Part shown: piece by piece, positions 5,787 to 15,348 of the stretch
How the letters are laid out: the number at the start of each line of letters is the position of its first letter
Numbering within the stretch: the first letter of the stretch is position 1
From: UBA4416 sp044238845
GTDB lineage: Bacteria; Bacteroidota; Bacteroidia; B-17B0; Aurantibacillaceae
Length of the DNA: 64,000 bases
Direction of reading: 5' to 3'
NCBI GenBank assembly: GCA_044238845.1
Contig: JBIICN010000003.1
Coordinates: 1 to 64,000 of the forward strand
Notes under the pieces: model-generated
Seen by the model: only the letters and a program-made list of their open reading frames with translations
What the model was told of the DNA's origin: nothing
Databases searched by the model: none
Translations under genes and position numbers: made by a program

Positions 5787-8744
5787 TTAATATCCAAACA
5801 CATCATTTAAAGTTAAGTACTTTACAGTGCCATACTTCTCTAATGTTTTAATGTCTAATAAATCTTTTTTACCTAGTACTAAAATAGACGCTGGTTTATT
5901 TTTTATTTTTTCGTCTTGGAATTTTTTCACATCATCAAAAGTCATAGTTGCCACTTTCGTGTAAATATCTTTTCTAATATCTGTTTTTAAAGCAAATTTC
6001 TCAGCATTTAAATAATCAAATAAAATATCGGCTTTATTAATACGTTCGGTTTTAATGCCCTGTAAAATAGCTTCTTTAGCGGCACCAAAAGCAATATCCG
6101 ATTTTGGGACATTGTTTAATAAATTTGTCATCCCAGCTAATGCTTCAGGCAACTTATCGGCTTGTGAACCAATGTATGAGAAATTATAAAAAGGTAGTTT
6201 AGGAGTTCTTGGTCCTCTATAAACGGAGTAACAAGAATAAGCTAAAGCTTTAGATTCTCTTAAATCCTGAAATACAACCGAACTCATACCTCCACCAAAA
6301 TACTCGTTATACATATTAATTAATGGAACATTAGTTGCATCGTATTTATCTCCCTCTGTTAAGATAACAATCTCTGCTTGCTTCATATCATAATCAACCA
6401 CATAAACCGTATTGTTAAATGTTTGTGCTACAAAGTTTGCTTCCGCAGGAACCGGCTTTAAGCCTGATGCAGGTACCGTATGAACTTTATTTAATACCTC
6501 TTTAACATCACCCACTAATTTTGGTCCATAATATAAAATTTTATGCTGATAGGTCATTAATGATTTAATTAGCTCAGCAATTTGTGCAGGCTTTAATTTA
6601 TTTAATTCATCTTCAGATAAAATATTTGTTGCAGGATTTGACGCACCATACTTTGCATAGTTCACCATCATTTTTTGTAAAATGGTACTTTTTTGCTGCT
6701 TAGCATCACTACGTTTTTTAAGAATATCTGACACTAAATTTTTAAGCGTTTCTTCATCAATTTTAGGGTCAGCAAATAAACCTTCAAATAAAGTAGTTGC
6801 TTTTTCAAAATTTTCGGTTAAGCCGCTTAAGCTTACCCATGTTTGATTATCAGAATTAAATACATTGAATGAACAACCTAATTTATATAACTCTTGTTGA
6901 ACCTCAGCAGCAGTCATTTTGCTAGTTCCTAAATACGGAATATAATCAATAGCTACTGGTAATAACTTATCATTATTAGTTCCCATGTCAAAAGCATAAT
7001 ATAAATCAAATAACTGATTTTCGGTATTTTGACTATAAACAACAGGAATATTGCCATTCATAGTAGCTTTCATTACATCTTTATCGTAATCAATAAACTT
7101 AGGTTGTATATCAGCAGGTTTAGCTGATAAAATACCTTTAACAAATGGTGATTGATCATCTCTATTAACCTCTACTGGAGTAATTTGTGGCTTTTCAACT
7201 TTTTGTATGTTTTTATCTTCGCCAATACGTTTATAAGCCACCACATAATTATTTGAATTATAGTTGGCTTTAGCAAAATCCATTACCTCTTGTTTCGTAA
7301 TCTTAGATAAACGATCAACCGCATTTACAGCAAGTTGCCATTTAGTATCATTTACAAATGCATCTACAAAAGCCATAGCGCGAGATTGATTATTTTCAAG
7401 TTCTTTTGTTTTTTGTAATTTCATATCTGTAATCACTGCACTCATTAACCAATCAGGAAATTCACCTTTTTTTAATAATTCTAATTGATCTAACAATAAT
7501 TTTTCAACGTCTTCTAACGTTTGTCCTTCTTTAGGTTCAGCAAATAAAATATGAGTGGCATAATCTTTTAAAACATATGCAAAACTTCCACTATTTAAAA
7601 CTTTTTGCTCTTGATTTAAATTCAAATCTAATAAACCAGCTCTACCATTGCTTAATAATAAATTAATCAGGGTAATCATATCGGCATCTTTACTTCCTGT
7701 GCCAGCAAAACGCCAAGCCATCGCTAAATTAGCTGCATCTGGCCCAATAATTTCTTTTACTACTTTTTGTGTAATAGGCGCTTCTTTTTCAAAAGTGTAT
7801 GGAGCAACAGGTTTTGATGGCATTGAACCAAAACTTTTTTCGATTAGTTTTATGGTTACATCAGGATCAAAATCTCCACTTAAACAAATAGCCATATTAT
7901 TAGGAACATAATTCGCATTAAAATACTTCATGATTTCTTTCATAGAAGGGTTTTTTAAATGATCAATTGTTCCTATGGTTGTTTGCGTTCCATACGTATG
8001 ATTTTTAAATAATCCAGCAAACACCGCTTCCCATAATTTACTATTATCGCTATCTAAACCACGATTTTTTTCTTCATATACCGCTTCTAACTCGGTATGA
8101 AATAAACGCAAAATAGGTTTACGGTAACGCTCTGCTTCAATTTTTAACCAGTTTTCTAATTGATTTGAAGGAATATCATTTACATAAACTGTTTGATCAA
8201 ATGATGTAAAGGCGTTTGTTCCTTGTCCGCCAATACCCGCTAACATTTTATCATACTCATTAGCAATTGCATATTTTGCTGCTACTCCAGAGATACTATC
8301 AATTTGATGATAAATTTGTTTACGTTGAGCATCATCTTTTGTTTGACGATACGTTTCGTATAAATTTTCAATTTTCGTGATTTCTACTGACTCTTTAGTA
8401 AAATCTTTGGTCCCAAATTTATCAGTTCCTTTAAACACCATGTGCTCTAAGTAATGAGCTAAGCCAGTTGCTGTTGAAGGATCGTTTTTACTACCTGCCT
8501 TTACAGCAATATAAGTTTGAATACGAGGCGCATTTTTATATACACTCATGTACACTTTCAATCCATTTTTAAGGGTATATATTCTTGCCTTAAAAGGATC
8601 ATTTAATGCGTATTCAAAGTTGAGAGAAGGCACTTTTGACCCTTCTTTTAAAATTGATGTAGGTGTAGCTGTTTTGGTTTGAGCAGTTGAACTAGCTACC
8701 ACAAAAGCCAGTGCTAGTGGCAGAAAAGATTTTAGTTGAATCAT
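5787..8744 (-). CDS. M16 (pitrilysin/insulinase) family zinc metallopeptidase
   Basis: A 985-residue exported peptidase. Residues 1-22 form a signal peptide ending at AQ. The first M16 domain carries the inverted zinc motif HxxEH in GLAHYLEHMVFKG (about 98) and the distal glutamate in ELEAVYEEKNRG. A second M16-type half (from about 550) lacks the HxxEH and is expected to be the inactive partner that closes the chamber. The length corresponds to four M16 subdomains in one chain. Likely a periplasmic oligopeptide-degrading enzyme. Monocistronic by context, with a terminator on each side. Upstream, TACTTTCG is a one-mismatch -7 element. Confidence 0.93.
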   Translation of the reverse strand: MIQLKSFLPLALAFVVASSTAQTKTATPTSILKEGSKVPSLNFEYALNDPFKARIYTLKNGLKVYMSVYKNAPRIQTYIAVKAGSKNDPSTATGLAHYLEHMVFKGTDKFGTKDFTKESVEITKIENLYETYRQTKDDAQRKQIYHQIDSISGVAAKYAIANEYDKMLAGIGGQGTNAFTSFDQTVYVNDIPSNQLENWLKIEAERYRKPILRLFHTELEAVYEEKNRGLDSDNSKLWEAVFAGLFKNHTYGTQTTIGTIDHLKNPSMKEIMKYFNANYVPNNMAICLSGDFDPDVTIKLIEKSFGSMPSKPVAPYTFEKEAPITQKVVKEIIGPDAANLAMAWRFAGTGSKDADMITLINLLLSNGRAGLLDLNLNQEQKVLNSGSFAYVLKDYATHILFAEPKEGQTLEDVEKLLLDQLELLKKGEFPDWLMSAVITDMKLQKTKELENNQSRAMAFVDAFVNDTKWQLAVNAVDRLSKITKQEVMDFAKANYNSNNYVVAYKRIGEDKNIQKVEKPQITPVEVNRDDQSPFVKGILSAKPADIQPKFIDYDKDVMKATMNGNIPVVYSQNTENQLFDLYYAFDMGTNNDKLLPVAIDYIPYLGTSKMTAAEVQQELYKLGCSFNVFNSDNQTWVSLSGLTENFEKATTLFEGLFADPKIDEETLKNLVSDILKKRSDAKQQKSTILQKMMVNYAKYGASNPATNILSEDELNKLKPAQIAELIKSLMTYQHKILYYGPKLVGDVKEVLNKVHTVPASGLKPVPAEANFVAQTFNNTVYVVDYDMKQAEIVILTEGDKYDATNVPLINMYNEYFGGGMSSVVFQDLRESKALAYSCYSVYRGPRTPKLPFYNFSYIGSQADKLPEALAGMTNLLNNVPKSDIAFGAAKEAILQGIKTERINKADILFDYLNAEKFALKTDIRKDIYTKVATMTFDDVKKFQDEKIKNKPASILVLGKKDLLDIKTLEKYGTVKYLTLNDVFGY

Positions 8745-8808
8745 GTGTAATTATATTATGTAACGAAAGTAACGAAAATTGTTGTGTTTGACTAACCACT
8801 TATACAAT

Positions 8809-8841
8809 AAAAGAGCCCAACTTTTAAGCGGGGCTCTTTTT
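8809..8841 (-). terminator. Intrinsic terminator after the beta-barrel gene
   Basis: AAAAGAGCCC and GGGCTCTTTTT form the stem 23 bp beyond the stop codon of the minus-strand gene at 8865. The T-run is on the minus-strand side, so it ends that transcript. Confidence 0.85.
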
Positions 8842-8864
8842 GTGTTTTTTTGGGGAATTAACTT

Positions 8865-11381
8865 TTATTTAAAATCAAGGCCGTCTTGGTTTCCTTCCTG
8901 ACCGCCCATTCCTTTCATTTGTTTGCCACGTTTAAAAATAGAGGCATCCATTTTACCAAATAAATAAGTAACAGTAAATCTAAAGTAACGCGATTCACGA
9001 CGACGCGATAAATCTTGATCATAGTAAGGCGTTTCGAAATGAGTTCCCATGCGACGTGTATTAAAAACATCACTTAAAGTAGCATTAAAAATCCATTTGG
9101 TTTGATACATATAATTCAATGAAATATCCATCGAATAAATTTCGTTAGCAACCCCTAATAATAAAATTTTAGGAGATTCGTAATTACCATTTACTTGAAG
9201 CGTGATGTTTTTTGGGAATTTGTAAGATAAAGTTGTTTTAGCATTCCAAGCATATCCTTCTGTTTTTACTTCAGGTTCTGTTGGAACAATTTTACCTTTT
9301 ATATAAATATAATAAGCATTTGCATTTACCGTCCAATCCAAGTTTTTAAAGAATGTCCATTTAAACGTATTTTCTAATCCATAACGGATGGCGTTATTTC
9401 CATTGATTGAGGTATTAACTAATACATCAACCTGAGATGTGTCAGGATAAGCCACGTCAGTAATTGGCTGTTCTTCGTATCTAAAATATCCTGAAGCTAA
9501 ATAACTTCCTTTCGAAAATATTTTATTATAATTTGCCTCTGCAATATTTTTAAATTCTGGTTTTAATTCAGGATTACCAATTCGGTAGTTTTGTTTATCA
9601 GCAAACATGATAAAAGGCATTAACTGAAAAAAGTTAGGGCGTTGAATTTTTCGACTAAAATTCAATTGCACTTCTTGGCTCTTCTTTAATTTTTTAGAAA
9701 AATAAATAGCTGGAAATAATGATTTTAAAATATCATCCGACGTTGAAGGGTAGTTATAAGAGAACTTTTTATTTTGATCGGTGATATTACCCGCGTAATA
9801 AGATTGCTCAAAACGTAAGCCTGCTTGGTAACCAATATCCCAAAATGTTTTTGCACTGTAATTGACATACGCTGCATTTACCATATCGTCAATCACATAA
9901 CGATTACTCATAACAGCGTCTTTCTCATAACTATTTTCATTTCCTGAGGCGCGAGAAGTGTTGTTTTCACTAATAGAATTTTTATAAAAAGCTTTTATAC
10001 CAGCTTCAAACTTCTTAGTTTCTGAAATGGGATTCACATAATCCATTTGAAGTACAAATTGATTAGCTGTAGTGGATCCTATATTTTTTTGATAAGCAGT
10101 TGGCGAAATACTATCCTTTCCAAGAATGCTAAAAATAGTATTAGTAGCAAACACATAACCATTTTTAGAAGTCGTGTAATTATAATTACCATCAACTGTA
10201 AATTCTTTGCCAATTTTTGGAAAGCTTTTTTTGTATAATAATTGTCCATTATAATTTTGAAAAGCAGCTTGCTGTTTATTACTCTGATCTCCAAAAATAT
10301 TTATTGGAATCGGAAGATTTAAAAAATCACCATCATAATTTTGTTTGTCGTTTGTATTAAACTGTCCAGCGACAATCATTCCATTGAACGAAATCATGTT
10401 TCTATTATCTATACTATAATCAATTCCTAATCTTCCAAAATTAAATAAGGTTTTCATTTGGGTTTTATTATCTTGATTATAATGTCCAGTTGTAACCCCA
10501 CTATCTAATTGAATACGCTTTGTGAAACCTTCTGTATTATTAATAGCTTGATTATACGAATACATTAATGAGGTGTTCCATTTACCTTGTTTTACATTAA
10601 TATTAGCCATTCCACCATAGCGGTCGCCTGTTCCAACATAAGCCATTACCATTCCGTTATATCCTGGTTTCCCATTTTTTTTCATTATCACATTTAATAC
10701 TCCACCAGTGGCACTGGCATCAAACTTAACTGAAGGGTTAGTAATAATTTCTACTCTATCTATTTGATCGGCTGGAATTTGTTGTAATGTTAATGTTGTT
10801 GGTCTTCCGTCTACAAATATCATTGGTGACTGATTTCTTAATTGCACATTACCATCCGCATCCACTGTTAAACCAGGAATGTTCTTCATCACATCAACCG
10901 CCGTTCCTCCTTTTACCGATAAATCTTTCTCTACATTATATGTTCTTTTGTCGATAGACAGTACCACAGCGCTTTTTTCAGCAACCACATCCACTTCTTT
11001 TAATAATTTATCATCTATTGCCAACTTAATATTTCCTAAATCCTGGTCTACTTTATCTGGTGGAACGATATATACTTTTTGTAGATAATCTTTATAACCA
11101 ATAAATTTGATTCTGACGCGAACCTGACCAAAAGATGGCAAGCCGTCCACAGCAAAATCTCCATTTTCTTTCACTAAGGTTCCACCTAATAAACTATCTT
11201 TACTAAACCATAGTACCTGAACAGATGCGTACTCAACAGGTTTTCCAGTATTAGCATCTAACACTTTACCAAATACACGCCCAAGTTTAGGATCTTTCAT
11301 GCCTTTTGGCATACCGCCAGGCATTTGAGCAAAAGCTATTAAACCATTAAAAAGGGTAATTATTAAAAATAGATTCTTCAT
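8865..11381 (-). CDS. TonB-dependent-receptor-like outer-membrane beta-barrel protein
   Basis: An 838-residue outer-membrane protein. After a signal peptide (1-18) there is a CarboxypepD_reg-like domain (GRVFGKVLDANTGKPVEYAS, about 34-110), then a plug-like segment (VDVMKNIPGLTVDADGNVQL, about 163), and a long barrel ending in a aromatic-rich strand pair. This is the outer membrane beta-barrel family (OMP_b-brl_3) common in Bacteroidota. Short Met-Gly stretches occur at both ends of the mature protein (MPGGMPKGM near the N-terminus, KQMKGMGG near the C-terminus), which could bind a metal but are not diagnostic. The substrate is unknown. No partner lipoprotein gene adjoins it. Confidence 0.85.
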   Translation of the reverse strand: MKNLFLIITLFNGLIAFAQMPGGMPKGMKDPKLGRVFGKVLDANTGKPVEYASVQVLWFSKDSLLGGTLVKENGDFAVDGLPSFGQVRVRIKFIGYKDYLQKVYIVPPDKVDQDLGNIKLAIDDKLLKEVDVVAEKSAVVLSIDKRTYNVEKDLSVKGGTAVDVMKNIPGLTVDADGNVQLRNQSPMIFVDGRPTTLTLQQIPADQIDRVEIITNPSVKFDASATGGVLNVIMKKNGKPGYNGMVMAYVGTGDRYGGMANINVKQGKWNTSLMYSYNQAINNTEGFTKRIQLDSGVTTGHYNQDNKTQMKTLFNFGRLGIDYSIDNRNMISFNGMIVAGQFNTNDKQNYDGDFLNLPIPINIFGDQSNKQQAAFQNYNGQLLYKKSFPKIGKEFTVDGNYNYTTSKNGYVFATNTIFSILGKDSISPTAYQKNIGSTTANQFVLQMDYVNPISETKKFEAGIKAFYKNSISENNTSRASGNENSYEKDAVMSNRYVIDDMVNAAYVNYSAKTFWDIGYQAGLRFEQSYYAGNITDQNKKFSYNYPSTSDDILKSLFPAIYFSKKLKKSQEVQLNFSRKIQRPNFFQLMPFIMFADKQNYRIGNPELKPEFKNIAEANYNKIFSKGSYLASGYFRYEEQPITDVAYPDTSQVDVLVNTSINGNNAIRYGLENTFKWTFFKNLDWTVNANAYYIYIKGKIVPTEPEVKTEGYAWNAKTTLSYKFPKNITLQVNGNYESPKILLLGVANEIYSMDISLNYMYQTKWIFNATLSDVFNTRRMGTHFETPYYDQDLSRRRESRYFRFTVTYLFGKMDASIFKRGKQMKGMGGQEGNQDGLDFK

Positions 11382-11737
11382 GTTATAATTTAAAAATGTA
11401 AAGGTATAAACAATACGATTTGATTATAACAATTTATATAAGCGGTAGTTTAGGTTGACGTGAATTAAAATTGCCATGAAATGGTGAAATTTAGCAAAAA
11501 CTTCAATTCATTTTATACCATTTACCAATCTCAATATGTTAAATCTTCTTCGCATTTGAATTGCAAATGTTATAAATATTTAAAACATACAACTTTCTTT
11601 TATAGTCTCTTTTTGCATACTGCACATGCGTTTTTGTTTCCTTTTAGATTTTATGTATTGAGAAATAGACCGAGGAGAATAGGTAAATTGTATTAACAAT
11701 CATTTTACCGTAAAAAACAATAATATTAATGGTTAAG
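11382..11737. other. 356-bp intergenic region without a convincing gene
   Basis: It separates two minus-strand genes. The right part must carry the end of the 735-residue envelope gene transcript and the left part the promoter of the barrel gene, where TATACCTTTA near 11412 resembles a -7 element. A short inverted repeat CATTTG-AATTG-CAAATG lies near 11553. A 71-codon plus-strand frame exists but its composition is not protein-like. No RNA gene was recognised. Confidence 0.5.
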
Positions 11738-13945
11738 TTATTTTAAAAGCTCCTGAGCTTCTTGAATAGAAATGACCTCTCCTTTAAACACTGCAATCAC
11801 AAAAGCTTCAGCAAAACCTTTATCAGCCAATTCCTGACGATATTTATCCGCTTTTGAATAATCAGTAAAAGTACCAGCAGTATATCTAATCATACCAGAT
11901 CCAGTGCTTTGTTTTTCAACACCCTCAATATCTTTCACCTTTTCTTCCATATCAGTAGATCCTACTTTTTTAAGCGCCCCTAACTGAATTTTAAAACTCA
12001 CTAAAGATTTATCTACCGAGCTAAATGATTCGATTTTTGTAATATCTTCTTTTTCATCCGTTTCCATGGTTGCTTTAGTTGCGCTCATTGGGATTCGTTT
12101 ACCATCTTTATAAGCTGTAATAAAAGCATCTCCATATCCTTCTAAAACTAAATCAGCTTTAGCGTTAGCGGCCGATTCGATAGTTTTATAGCCTTTAGTG
12201 GTATAACGGAAATAATTATCATCCGTTTTTAGTTCTAAAACAGTTCCAGCATTTCTAAATATTTCCTTAGAAATTCTGTTTTTATAAGCCCCTAATTGCA
12301 CACGATACACGATATCTCCTTTTGCGAATTCATTTTCGTTATTTAATGAAGTTTCATTAGGTACAGGAATAACCGAAGTTGTATTTGTAGTATTAGGAGT
12401 TACATCATTTTTATTAAGCATTTTGCTAATTTCTTCATCTGATAATATCATTAAATTACCATCTTTAAAATACCCAACCTTGGCATTTTTATTCCCTTCG
12501 GCAACTAATTCATCTTTGCGTTTAACCGCGTTTTGAATTTCTTTATAAGTTCCTGCCGTATATAAAACGGTTGAATTATCTGGCAATACGGTTGATTTAA
12601 CATCACCAATACTTAATAAATATGCCATTTCATCATTTGGCACCGGCCCTATATACCTTGCTAATTCTACTGTAAATACTTTTTCGTTTTTAGAGGCATC
12701 TGCGGCAACCGTTTTAGAAGTAGAGTCCTTTTTAATAGCGTATATATTTTCGAGAATTTCTGTTTTTACAACAGTACCACTATCCATATACACATTATAC
12801 CAATCTTGCCAATAATCATCTGTTAAAGCAACACCTTTCATATTCACTTCAAACCCTGGTGGCGAAGCTAATTCATCATCAGCATGATTTGCAACGCCGT
12901 CGTTATCATCATCAAACGGACAACCATTTACATCAACCTTAACATCTTTAGGAGTACCGTGACATTTATCGTCCCAATCTTTCACCCCGTCTGCATCATA
13001 ATCTCCGTTATCAATTGCTAACCAATCTACAGCGTCAAAATAATCATCCGGTAGCGTATCTAATTTAGATTTTTTCTTTAATACTAAATCATATTGCAGA
13101 GCAAAGGAAGTGTAAACAAAATTATCTCTTTGCTTCGTACCACTTCTTGTTCCTAAACTGTTTTTTGTAATTCCATCAATATAATCCGTCGTTGTAAAAT
13201 AATATTGAAAACCTATTTTTAAATCAAATCTATCTGTAATTTTCATTAAAGCGCCAGCTCCAACCGGAAATGCCCAAGCACGTTCTTGATATTTACCAAA
13301 GCCATCTTTATTTAATTCTCTAATGTCGGTTTCATAAATATAATCTCTATTTAAATTAACCGCCAAAGAGGCTGTGGGTGCAGCCTCATCTATATTTTTT
13401 ATAGAACCATCGCTCCAATAATAATAGGTATTGCCATTTCTATCCAATAAATCTGTCTTTGATAAAAACTCAAATGAATTAACTCCTAAAGAAACCCAAG
13501 GACGTATGCGACATCTTTCAGGAATAAAATTGCCAAAATCGTATAATAAACTTAATCCACCTGAACGTATTTCTGATTGAAAATTTTCTTGACGGCTATC
13601 AATCCATTCATTAGCACCTAATTTTCCAAATAAAATATTAAAATTTAATTGTAAAGGTTTAAATAAACGCTGAGAAATATTTAAATCGTAACCTACACGA
13701 GCAGTCCAAGGTGCTTGATAATGCTTTGCATACAAATCACCATGAAAAGACAACATCCCTACCCCCAACGAAATTTTGGGTTTAAAAACATCTCCTAATG
13801 ATGGTATGCTAGATTGATTGTCTGGCTTAGAATTTTTATCACTCTCAACAGTTGGAATAGCAATATTTTTGGCAGAGCTATCTGTTTGAGCCCTTATAAA
13901 AGAACAAATAAAAATTAGAGATATAAATAGTACCTTTTTAAGCAT
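11738..13945 (-). CDS. Outer-membrane barrel with thrombospondin-type-3 and three SPOR repeats
   Basis: A 735-residue exported protein: signal peptide 1-19, a beta-barrel-like domain (about 55-290) with a YYYWSDGSIKNID motif, a calcium-binding thrombospondin type 3 segment (DYDADGVKDWDDKCHGTP, then DDDNDGVANHADD, about 310-355), and then three SPOR-like repeats at about 430-505, 545-620 and 650-725 (for example VYRVQLGAYKNRIS). SPOR domains bind peptidoglycan stripped of peptides, so this protein probably links the outer membrane to the wall. It follows the 452-residue SPOR gene by 35 nt in a three-gene operon. The barrel and TSP3 parts are clearly paralogous to the 424-residue protein at 15349. 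Confidence 0.75.
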   Translation of the reverse strand: MLKKVLFISLIFICSFIRAQTDSSAKNIAIPTVESDKNSKPDNQSSIPSLGDVFKPKISLGVGMLSFHGDLYAKHYQAPWTARVGYDLNISQRLFKPLQLNFNILFGKLGANEWIDSRQENFQSEIRSGGLSLLYDFGNFIPERCRIRPWVSLGVNSFEFLSKTDLLDRNGNTYYYWSDGSIKNIDEAAPTASLAVNLNRDYIYETDIRELNKDGFGKYQERAWAFPVGAGALMKITDRFDLKIGFQYYFTTTDYIDGITKNSLGTRSGTKQRDNFVYTSFALQYDLVLKKKSKLDTLPDDYFDAVDWLAIDNGDYDADGVKDWDDKCHGTPKDVKVDVNGCPFDDDNDGVANHADDELASPPGFEVNMKGVALTDDYWQDWYNVYMDSGTVVKTEILENIYAIKKDSTSKTVAADASKNEKVFTVELARYIGPVPNDEMAYLLSIGDVKSTVLPDNSTVLYTAGTYKEIQNAVKRKDELVAEGNKNAKVGYFKDGNLMILSDEEISKMLNKNDVTPNTTNTTSVIPVPNETSLNNENEFAKGDIVYRVQLGAYKNRISKEIFRNAGTVLELKTDDNYFRYTTKGYKTIESAANAKADLVLEGYGDAFITAYKDGKRIPMSATKATMETDEKEDITKIESFSSVDKSLVSFKIQLGALKKVGSTDMEEKVKDIEGVEKQSTGSGMIRYTAGTFTDYSKADKYRQELADKGFAEAFVIAVFKGEVISIQEAQELLK

Positions 13946-13980
13946 TTATTGTAAATTACACATAAAAATACAAAAAAAGT

Positions 13981-15339
13981 TTATTTAAACCACTTTTGAC
14001 TAGTAATCATTAATGCTTCTTGAACTGTAATTCTTTTTGCGCCATTATAAGCAACAACAAAAGCACTACTACATCCCTTTTGTTTTACATCTTCACGATG
14101 ATTACGTGCTTGTTTATACTCATTAAAACTACCTATCATAAATTTACTGAAACCTTCGGCCATTTCGCTTTTTATTGTTTCAGAAATATTAAACTTTTTA
14201 GATAATACCTCTGACTGAATAGCATTTTTGAAGGCACCAACTTGAACACTATACTGAACGTTTCCTTCTTTTTTAGCCACCACCTCTTTTGGTTGAGACG
14301 CTGGAGGTATTGATGTTACAGGTGCCGATTCAGTTTTTACAGGCTCAACAGGGACAACTTCAGTTTTTACAGGTTCTGCATTTACAGCCACCGGTTGCGT
14401 GGTAGGTTCTGCTGCCACCGTTAATGTTTGAACAGGAGTTTCTGTTTTAACTACATCTGAAACAACTGATTTATTACCAATATTATCAGTTGGGAATTTA
14501 ATCTTTTTACTTTGGTCATTCTCTAAATAAGAAAACTCACCATTATCTAATTTAGCATCCGATAAAGCGGCATCACTTTTCTCAAGGATATAAGAAACTA
14601 ATAATTCCTCATCATTAGGAAGAGAAACCCACACGAATTTTAGTTTACCATCCGATACTGAGAAAGAGCTTCCATTTGTTTTAACTGCTTTGGCATTAAA
14701 GCCAGCTGGCAAAACTTCTTGATACTTGGCAAAACCTTTAATGACACCTTTTTTAATTTTAACCTCAACATTAAATTCGTTAGCAGTATTTCCAGTAGTA
14801 ATCATTCTTGAACATAAAATATTAGAATTAGGCTCCACCGGATTATCTAAAGATGTTCCTACTGGAACTGGAGAACTTGCAGCAACTGGTGATGTTTGAG
14901 AAGAAGAAGGATCCCCAATAATCATTTCTGCGGGAGTCATTTCAACTACTTCCTTATTATTATTATTTACAAATGAGAATTTAGAAGCAATTATTTTTGT
15001 TCCAGATGCAGATGCATCAGCACTAAGCGTAAACTTTACTGTAAATTCAGGATCGTTAGGCATAGCTGTCCAAATAATTTTGGCAATATTATTAGCAAAC
15101 GAAAAATTACCTGTTTTACTCTCAAGTTCTTTTACAGAAAAACCTTGAGGAACTTCTAATTGAAGTTTGGCAAAACCACCAATATTGCCCTTATTAATTT
15201 TTATTTCAGCAGTAAATTCTGTTGCTACATTTACGCTTTTAGGAAAAGAACCTGAAATGGTTACAGGAGTATCTCCAAAGAAAAAGCTAAATAAAAAAAC
15301 TGATACAGTGTTAAATAAAATAATTAGTGGCTTTATCAT
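13981..15339 (-). CDS. SPOR-domain protein with two Ig-like repeats
   Basis: A 452-residue exported protein. After a signal peptide (about 1-20) there are two homologous beta-rich repeats of about 115 residues, each with the pattern I-K-GFAK-Q-LP-GF and later W--PND (about 25-140 and 175-285). A Pro/Val/Thr/Glu-rich linker follows (about 300-350), then one C-terminal SPOR domain (NVQYSVQVGAFKNAIQ, about 360-445). It lies between two paralogous barrel genes with 9 and 35 nt spacers, so the three are probably co-transcribed and form one envelope assembly. The Ig-like repeats are not a family I can name. Confidence 0.7.
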   Translation of the reverse strand: MIKPLIILFNTVSVFLFSFFFGDTPVTISGSFPKSVNVATEFTAEIKINKGNIGGFAKLQLEVPQGFSVKELESKTGNFSFANNIAKIIWTAMPNDPEFTVKFTLSADASASGTKIIASKFSFVNNNNKEVVEMTPAEMIIGDPSSSQTSPVAASSPVPVGTSLDNPVEPNSNILCSRMITTGNTANEFNVEVKIKKGVIKGFAKYQEVLPAGFNAKAVKTNGSSFSVSDGKLKFVWVSLPNDEELLVSYILEKSDAALSDAKLDNGEFSYLENDQSKKIKFPTDNIGNKSVVSDVVKTETPVQTLTVAAEPTTQPVAVNAEPVKTEVVPVEPVKTESAPVTSIPPASQPKEVVAKKEGNVQYSVQVGAFKNAIQSEVLSKKFNISETIKSEMAEGFSKFMIGSFNEYKQARNHREDVKQKGCSSAFVVAYNGAKRITVQEALMITSQKWFK

Positions 15340-15348
15340 ATGTTTGTT

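Noticed and set aside
11481..11696. 71-codon plus-strand frame in the 356-bp spacer
   Set aside because: Phe/Tyr/His-rich composition, no signal or domain, and no promoter; likely noncoding.
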